From [Scytonema hofmanni] UTEX 2349 (lineage in GTDB: Bacteria > Cyanobacteriota > Cyanobacteriia > Cyanobacteriales > Nostocaceae): a stretch of 64,000 bases of DNA. Below, piece after piece: positions 52,462 through 61,251 of the stretch (position 1 is the first letter of the stretch; each line of letters starts with the position of its first letter). The notes under the pieces were generated by a model. That model was not told the origin of the DNA and did not search any database. It saw nothing but the letters and a program-made list of their open reading frames with translations. The position numbers and the translations under genes are program-made. The stretch covers positions 3,217,403 through 3,281,402 of the forward strand of contig NZ_KK073768.1 in the NCBI RefSeq assembly GCF_000582685.1, given 5' to 3'.

Positions 52462-53856
52462 CTACGTTGAAATCGAGGTTTGAGGATTACTAGCTATTGC
52501 GGGTAATTCTGCATCCGTTGGTGTTTCGTTTACGCGGAGGATTTTTGCTCCCAATTGCTGCAACTTCATATCAAGGCGATCGTAGCCGCGATCTAAATGG
52601 TGCAATCCTTGAATTGTAGTTTTGCCTTCAGCTGCCAGTCCTGCTACAACTAAGGCTGCTGATGCCCGCAAATCTGTACCTAATACAGGTGCACCAGATA
52701 ACTTCGGTACTCCCCGCACGAAAGCCGCGTTACCTTTAACGCGAATATCTGCTCCTAAGCGATTCAACTCCGAAGCGTGACGCAAGCGATTTTCAAACAC
52801 AGATTCGTTGATTATGCTGTCGCCTTCTGCTACGGTCAGCAAAGCCATAAATAATGCTTGCATATCCGTGGGAAAGCCTGGATGGGGCAAGGTTTCTATA
52901 TCCGTCGCTCTCAGGGTTTCAGCGGGCAAAATGCGTAAGCAATCAGGCGCTTCTTGAATTATAGACACACCAATATCCCGCAGTTTGGCAAGTACTGGAA
53001 TTAAATGGTCTGGTATCACTGGTGACAGAGTAATTTCCGATCGCGCGATCGCTCCAGCAACCAAAAATGTGCCTGTTTCAATGCGATCGGGAATAATAGA
53101 GTAGTCAACAGAATGCAACTTGGGGACACCGAGGACGGTAATCGTACTAGTGCCGGCACCTTGAATCTTTGCTCCCATCGCGTTACAAAAATTCGCCAGA
53201 TCGACTACTTCTGGCTCCCGTGCGGCATTTTCAATCTTCGTTTCCCCATCTGCCAGAGTAGCTGCCATCATCAAGGTTTCCGTGGCACCAACGCTGGGGC
53301 TGTCTAGGTAAATCTTGGCTCCTTGGAGTCTACCATTACTACCTGGCACATAAGCATTACAAATGCCATGTTCTATCTGCACTTCGGCTCCCATCGCTTG
53401 TAGTCCCCGGACATGCAGATCAACCGGTCTTGCCCCAATTGCACAACCACCGGGTAATGGCATCTGTGCTACTCCCAGTCGTGCCAGAATTGCACCAATG
53501 GCAAAAAAACTTGCCCGCAGTTGGGTAACTAGTTCGTAAGGAGCTTTGGACGTTGTAATTTCGCTAGCGTTGATATCTAAAATATCATTGTGTTGCTCTA
53601 AACGAAGACCCAAAGCTGACAAAACTTGACCCATCCGCTTGACGTCAGCCAATAATGGAACGTTGCGGATGCGGCAATCTCCCGAACATAGTAAGGCTCC
53701 AGCCATGATTACCAGTGCTGAATTTTTTGCCCCACTAATTTTTACATGACCTCGCAAACGATGCCCACCCCATATTTGCAAGACTGAGGAGTCTGCTTCA
53801 GATGAAGATTTGGCATCTGGTAAGCTGGTATTCGTATTAATAAGCCTACCCTCCAA
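52462..53856 (-). CDS. murA: UDP-N-acetylglucosamine 1-carboxyvinyltransferase
   Basis: The 464-residue enzyme catalyses the first committed step of peptidoglycan synthesis, adding enolpyruvate to UDP-GlcNAc. It has VKISGAKNSALVIMAGALL near the start, the active-site loop PLPGGCAIGARPVDLHVRGL with Cys138 (the fosfomycin target), IYLDSPSVGATETLMMAAT and TDLRASAALVVAGLAAEG. A 25-residue N-terminal extension is usual in cyanobacterial homologues. A hairpin with GCGCTGAAGCGC lies just past its 3' end. Confidence 0.96.
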   Translation of the reverse strand: MEGRLINTNTSLPDAKSSSEADSSVLQIWGGHRLRGHVKISGAKNSALVIMAGALLCSGDCRIRNVPLLADVKRMGQVLSALGLRLEQHNDILDINASEITTSKAPYELVTQLRASFFAIGAILARLGVAQMPLPGGCAIGARPVDLHVRGLQAMGAEVQIEHGICNAYVPGSNGRLQGAKIYLDSPSVGATETLMMAATLADGETKIENAAREPEVVDLANFCNAMGAKIQGAGTSTITVLGVPKLHSVDYSIIPDRIETGTFLVAGAIARSEITLSPVIPDHLIPVLAKLRDIGVSIIQEAPDCLRILPAETLRATDIETLPHPGFPTDMQALFMALLTVAEGDSIINESVFENRLRHASELNRLGADIRVKGNAAFVRGVPKLSGAPVLGTDLRASAALVVAGLAAEGKTTIQGLHHLDRGYDRLDMKLQQLGAKILRVNETPTDAELPAIASNPQTSIST

Positions 53857-54062
53857 AATAAATTTAGTAATTTTAAAGATTTGAAGTTGGTTTCGATTCT
53901 ACAGTAAAGATTCGATTTGTCTACATTTTTGCCCTCGGTCTGGCATTGATTTAAGTGGTAATTTGCTCTTCCAAGCAATTTGGAGTAAGCCTTTTAAGCA
54001 TTTTTAAAATAAGTGCGCTCAGTAATGAATAGTATAGCGGGAGTAGGGCAGATGGGGGAGAC

Positions 54063-54123
54063 AGGGGGACAAGGGGACAAGGGGACAGGGGGACAAGGGG
54101 ACAAGGGGACAAGGGGACAAGGG
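54063..54123. repeat. Tandem GGGGACAA octamer repeat
   Basis: About seven copies of an 8-bp unit GGGGACAA, some with an additional G, form an unbroken G-rich run on the plus strand. Four or more G-runs at short spacing could form a G-quadruplex. It lies between murA and tRNA-Leu(CAG), which are divergent, so it may be in either promoter region. Short tandem repeats of this type are frequent in filamentous cyanobacteria. Confidence 0.75.
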
Positions 54124-54226
54124 ATAATTTATCTGATTTTCAATGCCCAATTCTTTATTTTACGCTTAGGCGTTGACAAAAGCTAGGAAATGAGTGAAAA
54201 TAGAGAACGGTGATTAAATAAAGCCA

Positions 54227-54308
54227 GCGGAACTGGCGGAATTGGCAGACGCGCTAGATTCAGGTTCTAGTGCCGCAAGGCTTCCGGGTTCAAGTCCCGG
54301 GTTCCGCA
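54227..54308 (+). tRNA. tRNA-Leu (anticodon CAG)
   Basis: The sequence folds into an acceptor stem GCGGAAC/GTTCCGC, an anticodon stem CTAGA/TCTAG with loop TTCAGGT (anticodon CAG), a class II variable arm (TGCCGCAAGGCTT) and a T-arm CCGGGTTCAAGTCCCGG. Discriminator A fits Leu. Length is 82 nt without CCA. A palindromic repeat starts six bases after it. Confidence 0.96.
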
Positions 54309-54313
54309 TATGA

Positions 54314-54342
54314 GTAGAGACGTTCCGGCGGAACGTCTTTTG
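54314..54342. repeat. Palindromic repeat, GACGTTCCGGCGGAACGTC type
   Basis: The left arm GTAGAGACGTTCCG is inverted as CGGAACGTCTT, followed by a second partial arm (GGCGGAACGTCTTTTGGG). The same palindrome occurs at 58169-58197, 60814-60842 and 62280-62308. Here it may end the tRNA-Leu transcript. Confidence 0.7.
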
Positions 54343-54386
54343 GGCGGAACGTCTTTTGGGAGTTAAATCATAACTCATAATTTTTA

Positions 54387-55163
54387 ATGTTAACTAGTTT
54401 ACAGAATTCTTTAGTAAAGCAAATCCGTAAATTGCACTCCTCGAAAGAGCGTCACAAGCAGGAGTTGTTTTTACTGGAAGGTACGCATTTGCTAGAAGAG
54501 GCTTGTGCGGTGAATTATCCCCTGGAAGTTGTGTGTTGTACAGAACAATGGCAAGCGACTCATTCGGCACTTTGGGAGCAAGCTTGTAGTAAGTGCGATC
54601 GCACTCTCATTGTCAGTGAAGAAGTATTGAGTGCGATCGCTACCACAGTACAACCGGATGGTGTTATCGCTACCGCCAAACGAAGCGATACAATGCAAGT
54701 TCCCTTCACTGGGTTGCTCCTAGCTTTGGAAACTGTCCAAGATCCGGGCAATTTGGGGACGATGATTCGGACTGCGGCAGCGGCTTCTGCATCGGGGCTG
54801 TGGCTGAGTGCAGATAGTGTAGATTTAGATAACCCCAAAGTGTTGCGTGCCAGTGCTGGTCAGTGGTTTCGCTTACCAATGGCGGTAAGTGCAGATTTAA
54901 AAGATACAGTAAGTCTTGCCAAACAAGCAGGAATGCAGATTGTGGCAACTTTGCCAAATGCAACTTTAACTTATTGGCAAGTAGATTGGCGAAAACCAAG
55001 TTTAATTTTATTGGGTAATGAAGGTGCGGGTTTGTCGGCTTCTTTAGTGGCAATGGCAGATAAAGTCGTGAAAATACCCCTGAGTCCAGGGGTGGAGTCT
55101 TTGAATGTGGCGATCGCCGCAGCTTTAATGTTATACGAGGCTCAACGACAGATTAGGAGTTAG
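54387..55163 (+). CDS. TrmH/SpoU family RNA 2'-O-methyltransferase
   Basis: The 258-residue enzyme has an N-terminal substrate-binding part (LHSSKERHKQELFLLEGTHL, about 17-36) and a C-terminal SPOUT knot with the three motifs ETVQDPGNLGTMIRTAAA, ILLGNEGAGLS and IPLSPGVESLNVAIAAALML. It methylates ribose in rRNA or tRNA. The exact site cannot be deduced. It follows tRNA-Leu(CAG) on the same strand. Confidence 0.93.
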   Translation: MLTSLQNSLVKQIRKLHSSKERHKQELFLLEGTHLLEEACAVNYPLEVVCCTEQWQATHSALWEQACSKCDRTLIVSEEVLSAIATTVQPDGVIATAKRSDTMQVPFTGLLLALETVQDPGNLGTMIRTAAAASASGLWLSADSVDLDNPKVLRASAGQWFRLPMAVSADLKDTVSLAKQAGMQIVATLPNATLTYWQVDWRKPSLILLGNEGAGLSASLVAMADKVVKIPLSPGVESLNVAIAAALMLYEAQRQIRS

Positions 55164-55177
55164 GAAAACGGAAACTT

Positions 55178-55411
55178 TTATTTTCTTTTCTTTTCCAGAT
55201 ATTGTTCGATATCAGCAACGGCGTCTTCCAAAGCCTCTAAATCAATTTCTGTTTTTATTTCAATTACTTCAGCATCAATGGTTTTAGCAGTTTCGGTTTT
55301 TGGCGTTTCTTCCTCTTGTGTCGGACTCTCTTGTAATATATCCTCCAACTGATTGAGGGATTGAAGAAACTTTTTCGCGGCAGCGCCGCGTTTTTGCTGA
55401 TTTTGCTCCAT
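55178..55411 (-). CDS. Small acidic hypothetical protein
   Basis: The product of 77 residues starts MEQNQQKRGAAAKKFLQSLN and is rich in Glu, Thr and Lys, with a C-terminal helix DLEALEDAVADIEQYLEKKR that could form a coiled coil. I prefer the Met at 55411; an upstream Met at 55486 adds 25 residues without family character. It converges with the RNA methyltransferase gene (15 bp between stops). I do not recognise the family. Confidence 0.5.
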   Translation of the reverse strand: MEQNQQKRGAAAKKFLQSLNQLEDILQESPTQEEETPKTETAKTIDAEVIEIKTEIDLEALEDAVADIEQYLEKKRK

Positions 55412-55687
55412 AATTTTGATTTGAGAATCGTGATTGCAATTTCTAATAATGGTTATCTGTACCAAAACTAATTTATTCTGTATCAAATTTACACATTAAA
55501 ACGCTTGATGGCAAAATCAGCTAATGTGAATCCCCAGAGCGTTTAGTTGCTTCCGGCAGTATTTGCCCCAAATATCCACCGACACCGACTGAGTGCCAAA
55601 TCCCCAAAAGTGGGACTAAAATTATCGTGTGCGATCGCTTCCAGCGGGCGGGTACGCCATCGCGCTCAAAATTCAAAATTACTAATT

Positions 55688-55939
55688 CTAAACGACGTTG
55701 AGACGGCTGAGGAAGGTACACAAGCGATCGCTTTGAGGATGTGAGATAACCTGAAAAGCCGCTCCTTGTTCGGCGACAATACCTTGATCCATAAATATTA
55801 CTTGATGTGCTGCTTCCCGCGCAAACTGTATTTCATGGGTGACAACTACCATTGTCATTCCTTCGGCTGCTAGTTGCTGCATCACTTGCAATACTTCACC
55901 GACAAGTTCTGGATCTAAGGCGCTGGTGGGTTCATCGTA
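55688..55939 (-). pseudogene. C-terminal fragment of a polar amino acid ABC ATPase (GlnQ-like)
   Basis: The minus-strand frame reads YDEPTSALDPELVGEVLQVM, MTMVVVTHEIQFAREAAHQV, then IFMDQGIVAEQGAAFQVISH and a stop. This is Walker B to the C-terminus of a GlnQ-type ATPase. The Walker A half is missing: the frame meets GlnH-like sequence on the opposite strand at about 55938. It cannot encode a working ATPase. Confidence 0.75.
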
Positions 55940-56118
55940 TACCTTTTGATCGTATTATTCCCGGATTACAAGCAAATACTGTAGATGCGGCGATTAGTTC
56001 TATAACTATTACGGAGGAACGAGCGAAGACTGTTTCTTTTTCGCGTCCTTATTTTAAAGCCGGGTTAGCGATCGCTATCGGCAATAACAATAAAGATATT
56101 ACTACTTTTGAGAGTGTG
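55938..56118 (+). pseudogene. Internal fragment of an amino acid binding protein (GlnH-like)
   Basis: The plus-strand frame reads IPFDRIIPGLQANTVDAAIS, SITITEERAKTVSFSRPYFK, then AGLAIAIGNNNKDITTFESV, the middle of an SBP-bac-3 polar amino acid binding protein. It has no start or signal peptide and runs into an inverted repeat after ESV. Together with the GlnQ-like fragment it shows a destroyed amino acid transporter locus with an inversion junction between the two. Confidence 0.75.
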
Positions 56119-56167
56119 ACGCTCCTACACCGGATGCGAAGCGCGGTAGGTGTAGGCTTCTCAAAGA

Positions 56168-56728
56168 TTACTTATACAAACTCCGATATTCCCAAGGATT
56201 AATAAACTTAGCATCACTCCAAACGCCGCGCTTTTGTTGCTTTGCTTCGGCTTCAGCTTGTTCAACTAAATCTCTACTAGGACACTTATTTAAGTAAGGA
56301 CGATACACTTTTGCTAATCCTTCACGCAGCAATACTTGTTGAACAAAAGTGCCATCTTTTAAACGCACTTCGGCTACTTTTCGTCCATAACGATCGCTAT
56401 CAGTAATATTCAAAGTGACGCGATCGCTACTTTGTTTAACTAGTTGCTGCAATTTTTCTTGCGCTTTTGTACCCCAAGTAAATTGATTGCGATCGCTAGC
56501 ACGTTTACTTTCTCTTTCTTTCTTTGAATGCGGCACTTCTGGTGCATCCATACAAGCAAAGCGCACGGTGATATTGTTACCTTTAGCATCTTTCACTGTT
56601 AAAGTATCACCATCACTGATTCTTTCTACTACCTCTCCCGAAGGTGGGAAAATACGGTCACATCCTATCAAAGTTAAAATCAGGATAGCTGCACAAAACC
56701 AAGTTAGCGGCTTAATTAATTTCTCCAT
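56168..56728 (-). CDS. Thermonuclease (SNase) family lipoprotein
   Basis: The 186-residue protein has a lipoprotein signal with lipobox LIGC (Cys23) after a hydrophobic helix. It then has an SNase OB-fold: ERISDGDTLTVKDAKGNNI, TVRFACMDAPEVPHSK (Arg and Asp of the active site), DSDRYGRKVAEVRLKDGTFV and LREGLAKVYRPYL. The segment KQQKRGVWSDAKFINPWEYR is the usual end. It would be an extracytoplasmic, membrane-anchored Ca-dependent nuclease for DNA or RNA. Usual catalytic residues appear present. Confidence 0.92.
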   Translation of the reverse strand: MEKLIKPLTWFCAAILILTLIGCDRIFPPSGEVVERISDGDTLTVKDAKGNNITVRFACMDAPEVPHSKKERESKRASDRNQFTWGTKAQEKLQQLVKQSSDRVTLNITDSDRYGRKVAEVRLKDGTFVQQVLLREGLAKVYRPYLNKCPSRDLVEQAEAEAKQQKRGVWSDAKFINPWEYRSLYK

Positions 56729-56907
56729 TTAATTTCCCAAAATCTTCCTTTGGGATGATACTACTAAAATTCAAATTTACTAGTTTATTATGGTATAAAA
56801 TCCATAAATTGGGGAGTCACGATTTTATAACAAAGTAAAGTTATCATTCATATTATCTTTGATTAGTATAGGTAATGTAGACGACGCAAAATCAGCGGGA
56901 ATCTTTG

Positions 56908-57654
56908 ATGAACTTATTTACGCACTTCATGCATTTGCTAGGTTCTGGTGCTGCGGCTTATTACTCTGCGAGTCAGATGCGCGATCGCAAAACGCGACCC
57001 AATGTCCTAGCAGGATTCCAAGTGGCTGAAGCTGGTTCAGTACCTTTTTTGGAAGCTTTAAGCCAACGCGCAGCCCAGGAAGGCGATACATGGCTAGCGG
57101 AGAAACTTACAAAACACGCATCAGATGAAAATAGGCACGGTCAAATTTTTGCCCATGCCTTAAAACAGCTTAATAAAGAAGTGATTGATTTTAAAAGTTT
57201 GCCAAAAAAAACAGACGAAAAGAAATCACAACAAAATCGCAGTCCGTTTTTTGCTGCCTATTTTGAAGGTTATTCTACTGAACAGCTAAAACCGGATACC
57301 ATTGACTGGAATGTGTTTATGGCTAGTACCTACATTCTCGAATTGGATGCCAGCAAAGACTTTCGGCGGATGGCGAACGTGTTACCTGATGATAACCCAA
57401 GCGATCGCAACCTCAAATTAGGAATGTTAAGCATTGTCACAGATGAAACTGCTCATGCTGCTTATCTTTACGAGGCAATGATGCGGCGGATGCCTGCTGA
57501 TAAGGTGGAGAAACTCACTACGGAGTGGTGCACCCGCAAAGTAAACGCCTTATTAGCAATGGTTGGCGGTATCCTTCAACGCAACGGCAATACACCTTCC
57601 CTCGTGCAGGATGCTGCACCAACAGAAGACGAGCCAGAATTGATTGTTGCTTAA
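56908..57654 (+). CDS. Ferritin-like domain protein
   Basis: The product of 248 residues is helical with two E-x2-H motifs, ASDENRHGQIF (about 80) and IVTDETAHAAYLYEAM (about 190), and additional Glu in QVAEAGSVPFLEAL and STYILELDASKDF. This is the di-iron four-helix pattern of the ferritin-like superfamily. The substrate is unknown; it could be an oxidase or hydroxylase. A variable loop rich in Lys (KKTDEKKSQQNRS) lies near 105. It is not the known alkane-producing oxygenase. Confidence 0.75.
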   Translation: MNLFTHFMHLLGSGAAAYYSASQMRDRKTRPNVLAGFQVAEAGSVPFLEALSQRAAQEGDTWLAEKLTKHASDENRHGQIFAHALKQLNKEVIDFKSLPKKTDEKKSQQNRSPFFAAYFEGYSTEQLKPDTIDWNVFMASTYILELDASKDFRRMANVLPDDNPSDRNLKLGMLSIVTDETAHAAYLYEAMMRRMPADKVEKLTTEWCTRKVNALLAMVGGILQRNGNTPSLVQDAAPTEDEPELIVA

Positions 57655-57724
57655 GACTTAATTAAATAGGTAAAAAATTCTTTGAACCCGCCTAATCGCG
57701 GGTTTTGTACGTGTAGCCGCGATT

Positions 57725-57862
57725 TTAAGCGTTGGCAAACATTCCCAGCATTGTTAACAATACAACTAATCCACACACCCAAAGTAGCAATGACCCCCAA
57801 GTGACAGAATCTTTTTGTATTCTCTCCCACAAATTACTAACTAAGTTATTACGAACAGCCAT
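57725..57862 (-). CDS. 45-residue single-helix membrane protein
   Basis: The small frame encodes AVRNNLVSNLWERIQKDSVT followed by one hydrophobic helix (WGSLLLWVCGLVVLLTMLGM) and a short polar end. A strong GGAGGGG ribosome-binding site lies seven bases upstream of the ATG, which argues for real translation. The topology is a basic cytoplasmic start with one membrane span. I cannot name a family. It converges with the ferritin-like gene, 70 bp away. Confidence 0.6.
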   Translation of the reverse strand: MAVRNNLVSNLWERIQKDSVTWGSLLLWVCGLVVLLTMLGMFANA

Positions 57863-58168
57863 ATTTATCCCCTCCAAATTTTGCTAAATTTGTACTCAAC
57901 TCAAGTTAACTTCATCCTTGAAAGTACGAAGCTTTAAAATGCTTACTTCTAAAGATGAATTAACTGCGATTTAAATACATGTATAAAATTAGCAGCGGCT
58001 AACGCGTCGCCTTGCCAAAACAAAAACTTATAAAAAGAAAATTTTTCTCTTTAACCTAATATTCATCCTCTCATAATTGAGCGTTTACATTAGAAAATCG
58101 AATCAACTTGAAAAGATTCTTAATATCATGTCCGTTTAATTAACAGTAATAAAAACATCGTAACCGTC

Positions 58169-58197
58169 GTAGAGACGTTCCGGCGGAACGTCTTTAC
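58169..58197. repeat. Palindromic repeat, GACGTTCCGGCGGAACGTC type
   Basis: GTAGAGACGTTCCG and CGGAACGTCTTTAC are inverted copies around one central base. It is one of four copies in the last 10 kb. It lies in the gap between the 45-residue membrane protein and the pentapeptide-repeat gene; ATATCATGTCCG upstream is shared with the copy at 60814. Confidence 0.7.
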
Positions 58198-58258
58198 AGT
58201 ATGTGTAATAAACCTGTCATGATATAACGCAATACGATTAAGATAACTCTTGGAGCCT

Positions 58259-58897
58259 TCAAGCACTCTTCTCAACCACTGTTCCTACCAAACAGGCTCT
58301 ATCCCAGTTAACGCCACTTAAATTAGCACCGTCTAACTCGGCACACAGCAAGTTTGCTCCTGTCAAATTTGCTCCCGCCAAATTCGCAGAGCGTAAGTCA
58401 GCTTCTTCTAAATTAGCTTGACTTAACAACGCACCTTGCAAATCTGCGCGGCTCAAGTCTGCACCTTTAAGATTTGCGCCGGTGAGGTTCACACCCCTTA
58501 AATCAGCACCGCGCAAGTCAACACCTTGCAAGTTGACATTCATCAAATTGCTGCCGCTTAAAAAAGCACCCGCTAAACAAACATCGCTGAGTGTGGCTCC
58601 CATCAAGTTAGCACCCCGCAAGTTGCTACCGCGCAAATCAGCACCTGTCAAATCTGCTTGCATCAAGTTGGCTCCCATCAAGTTTGCTCGCAAGTCAGTT
58701 TGCACGAGGATGGCTCCCATTAAGTTAGCTCCTTGTAAATGCCCACCTTCGAGTTTAGAATTAGCCAAATTTGTGCCGACAAGATTGGCACCAGCCAGAT
58801 TGATGCGGCTTAAATCAAGTCTAGTCAGTTCCTCGTCTTCTAAATCTGCCCCTGGAAGCTGTTTAAGTTTTCCCGATCGCAATGCTTCAATATTCAT
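58259..58897 (-). CDS. Pentapeptide-repeat protein
   Basis: The 212-residue protein consists almost wholly of A(D/N)LXX repeats (for example ANLVGTNLANSKLEGGHLQG and ADLRGSNLRGANLMGATLSD) with about 35 units. They fold into a right-handed quadrilateral beta-helix. No signal peptide is visible, so it is probably cytoplasmic or thylakoid-associated. Such proteins are numerous in cyanobacteria and mostly without a known role. The first 20 residues (EALRSGKLKQLPGADLEDEE) are a typical cap. Confidence 0.9.
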   Translation of the reverse strand: MNIEALRSGKLKQLPGADLEDEELTRLDLSRINLAGANLVGTNLANSKLEGGHLQGANLMGAILVQTDLRANLMGANLMQADLTGADLRGSNLRGANLMGATLSDVCLAGAFLSGSNLMNVNLQGVDLRGADLRGVNLTGANLKGADLSRADLQGALLSQANLEEADLRSANLAGANLTGANLLCAELDGANLSGVNWDRACLVGTVVEKSA

Positions 58898-58938
58898 AAT
58901 TGAGTTATATCAAGTTGGTAAATATACGCACACGCCCT

Positions 58939-59065
58939 CACCCTAGAAGGGTGGGGCTACACGAACTAAGGCTGCCTCCGCAGCCTATAACTGTTAAGGC
59001 TGCGTTCGCGTAGCGTGTCGCAGACAAGGCAGCCTTTGTATGTATAGCCGCACCCTTCTAGGGTG
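58939..59065. repeat. MITE-like element, CACCCTAGAAGGGTG ends
   Basis: CACCCTAGAAGGGTG at both ends is palindromic and the ends together form an inverted repeat continuing GGGGCTACA/TATAGCCGC. The inside holds further small inverted repeats (GGCTGCCTCCGCAGCC). It lies between the DICT-HD gene and the pentapeptide-repeat gene. Confidence 0.6.
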
Positions 59066-59087
59066 TCGGATACAAAAATAAAATGCT

Positions 59088-60479
59088 TCAATATTCATTT
59101 TTCATAATGGCGGTTTTAATTTCGCTATCTAGCCTCGCATCAAGTAGCCACATACCGGCGCTGACTTTGGGTGTCATCAGAGGTAATTCGATTCCTTGTT
59201 GCAAGCCCATAACTAACAAAGCTAGGGTATCTATTAGTTTAGGATCAAAGCGCGTCGATTGTAGCTGTTTGCACTCTTCTAAAGCTTGAGAAAATATCTC
59301 TTCGCGACTCAATTGAAATGCTTGCTTTTCATTGACTCGCCACTGAAAGTCTGCTACTAACGCCAATATTCGCGATTCTAAGGGAATTTCATCGCCAGAT
59401 AAGCCGGCTGGTTCACCTGTACCATCCCACCATTCGGTTTGATGAGTAATTATTTGTGCTACTGCTCGCAGTCGCGGCATGGTTCGCAATACCTGCGCTC
59501 CTGGTACTAAAGGACAAGTTAAGCGACTGCTAGGAGCATCTTCGTGGTAATGTGTAGACGTACCGGGTTCGAGAATGCTTTCTGCTTTTTGTAATGGATC
59601 TATACGATGGAGCAAAGCAGCAAGTCGCAATCTTTTAACTTGCCATGCGGGAAGATCCAACACTTGAGCGATCGCCTCACAAAGCACTACTACTTCTGCT
59701 GCTGCCATTGGATTGTTGACATCAGCCATATCCATCAGTTGTGCCATCCGCAAAAATGCTTGAATTTCGTTGGAAACCAAGTTGCGATCCAAGCTTTGTT
59801 TATTTGACGCTGTGGGTATAGATAAATTCTCCTGCCCAGTTTGAAGATAATCTACCACACGAGAGACTACTGCGCTCAAGTTTTCTGCTGTGGCAAGGCT
59901 AGGCTGAATTGTCTGTTTATGTGCTTTGAGTTTTTTTGCTAGTTCTGGGTTGTATGGTTCGATGTGGGCGATCGCTAAAGAAGCTGTTTGATGTACTAAC
60001 TCTGGCTCAAATGTCCACAACCCATAAAATTTCCGCTCCTCATCGGATGCGGGAAGCCCTGCCGTGCCATAATCAGCTGATGATAGCTCTTGACAAAGTA
60101 CCATTGCTGTGTATGCGGGAGAGAGAATGATTAAGTGCCATTCTTGAGCGACTGGATCGCTAGTATCTAAAGCTACTAAGTCTACATTATCAAGAAGGCT
60201 TGTGGGATGTTCGGCAAAACTTGCATCTGGGGCAGCCATGATGACGATTTGGCGGGAGTTTTTGGCAATATATGCATAGCGATCGGCTTCTTGCAAATAC
60301 CATTTCCCCTGTTGGAAGGCTGTGATTACTAAAGGTTTAGTGTCATCGCTTAAAATGTGGTCTTCGAGAGCATGGCACAGTGATACCAGTGTATTTTTAT
60401 AATATACCCCAAAGCGAATTGGTCTGGTGCTGTGACGGTGGGTAGATTCTAATTGTTGGAGTAATGAGCCTTCTAACAT
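59088..60479 (-). CDS. DICT sensory domain - HD domain protein
   Basis: The product of 463 residues begins MLEGSLLQQLESTHRHSTRP, the usual start of cyanobacterial DICT proteins, followed by the DICT domain (FGVYYKNTLVSLCHALEDHI; LVITAFQQGKWYLQEADRYA). The C-terminal half is an HD-GYP-like domain (LAALLHRIDPLQKAESILEP, ITHQTEWWDGTGEPAGLSGD, IPLESRILALVADFQ). HD-GYP enzymes hydrolyse cyclic di-GMP, but the canonical HD pair reads HR-ID here, so activity is doubtful. DICT domains are linked to light or redox signalling. I chose the Met at 60479; the longer frame to 60581 adds 34 unusual residues. Confidence 0.82.
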   Translation of the reverse strand: MLEGSLLQQLESTHRHSTRPIRFGVYYKNTLVSLCHALEDHILSDDTKPLVITAFQQGKWYLQEADRYAYIAKNSRQIVIMAAPDASFAEHPTSLLDNVDLVALDTSDPVAQEWHLIILSPAYTAMVLCQELSSADYGTAGLPASDEERKFYGLWTFEPELVHQTASLAIAHIEPYNPELAKKLKAHKQTIQPSLATAENLSAVVSRVVDYLQTGQENLSIPTASNKQSLDRNLVSNEIQAFLRMAQLMDMADVNNPMAAAEVVVLCEAIAQVLDLPAWQVKRLRLAALLHRIDPLQKAESILEPGTSTHYHEDAPSSRLTCPLVPGAQVLRTMPRLRAVAQIITHQTEWWDGTGEPAGLSGDEIPLESRILALVADFQWRVNEKQAFQLSREEIFSQALEECKQLQSTRFDPKLIDTLALLVMGLQQGIELPLMTPKVSAGMWLLDARLDSEIKTAIMKNEY

Positions 60480-60813
60480 GGGGATTGGTGAAACGAACCG
60501 CAAAGAGTGCTTATAACTATTTAGTTTACTGTTTAAGCCATGAATTATGCTATTTCCGAAAATGGTAATATCTAATACCACGGTTTAGCCGACGCGCCGA
60601 GAGTTATAAGGGTGGCTTTTTATGCTGATGTTAAACCATAAGCCCCTGTGATGTTCATAAATTTAAAAATCGCAAGAATTCGGAAATATTCCTCTCAAAA
60701 AAATCTCTCATTGCCGCAGCCACAATCTTTAATGCCAAGGGGTTTCGGGCATAATGGGAAATTAAAACTTGCCATTCGTCTTGTGATATCATGTCCGACA
60801 AATTACTTAGAAT

Positions 60814-60842
60814 GTAAAGACGTTCCGGTGGAACGTCTCTAC
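60814..60842. repeat. Palindromic repeat, GACGTTCCGGTGGAACGTC type
   Basis: GTAAAGACGTTCC and GGAACGTCTCTAC are inverted copies around a short centre. It shares the flank ATATCATGTCCG with the copy at 58169. Non-coding. Confidence 0.65.
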
Positions 60843-61072
60843 GACGGTGATGAACGCACTATAGCGGTTTGCGGTTGAATACAATACAGACCTAACCCCC
60901 AACCCCTTCCCTACTAGCGTTGGGGAGCAAGACTCAAAGCCTCTCTCCTTGTAGGAGAGAGGAATGGAAGCGAGGTCAAAACTGTACTGCACCCAAGCGA
61001 GAAGAGCTATATTAGACTGCCCAAACCTAATTGTGTGATAGTACACAGCCACAGTTATTTTTTTTGAGTAAA

Positions 61073-61195
61073 AAGTTACCTTTGAGCCAGGTATTGAAGC
61101 AGGAAATTACAGAGTTACTCGATTGGTTTGATGCCGATGAACAATCTTTCCAAAACCCGTATTGCTGGGCAGGCTTTTGTGCCATTGGTCAGTAA
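61073..61195 (+). pseudogene. C-terminal fragment of a CHAT-domain protein
   Basis: The frame reads KLPLSQVLKQEITELLDWFD, then ADEQSFQNPYCWAGFCAIGQ and a stop. The NPYxWAGFxxIG ending is typical of CHAT domains at the C-terminus of TPR-CHAT proteins, which are common in filamentous cyanobacteria. Nothing upstream in this frame continues the domain, so it is a leftover tail. Confidence 0.65.
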
Positions 61196-61251
61196 ACTTG
61201 TATAAATTTACTTATACATAACCGATAAAAACTTGGCAACAGATAATATAA

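Noticed and set aside
55521..55721. 66-codon minus-strand frame (GIWHSVGVGGYLGQILPEA)
   Set aside because: Overlaps the glnQ-like fragment in another frame and has no start context; the hydrophobic stretch could be a remnant but I cannot assign it.
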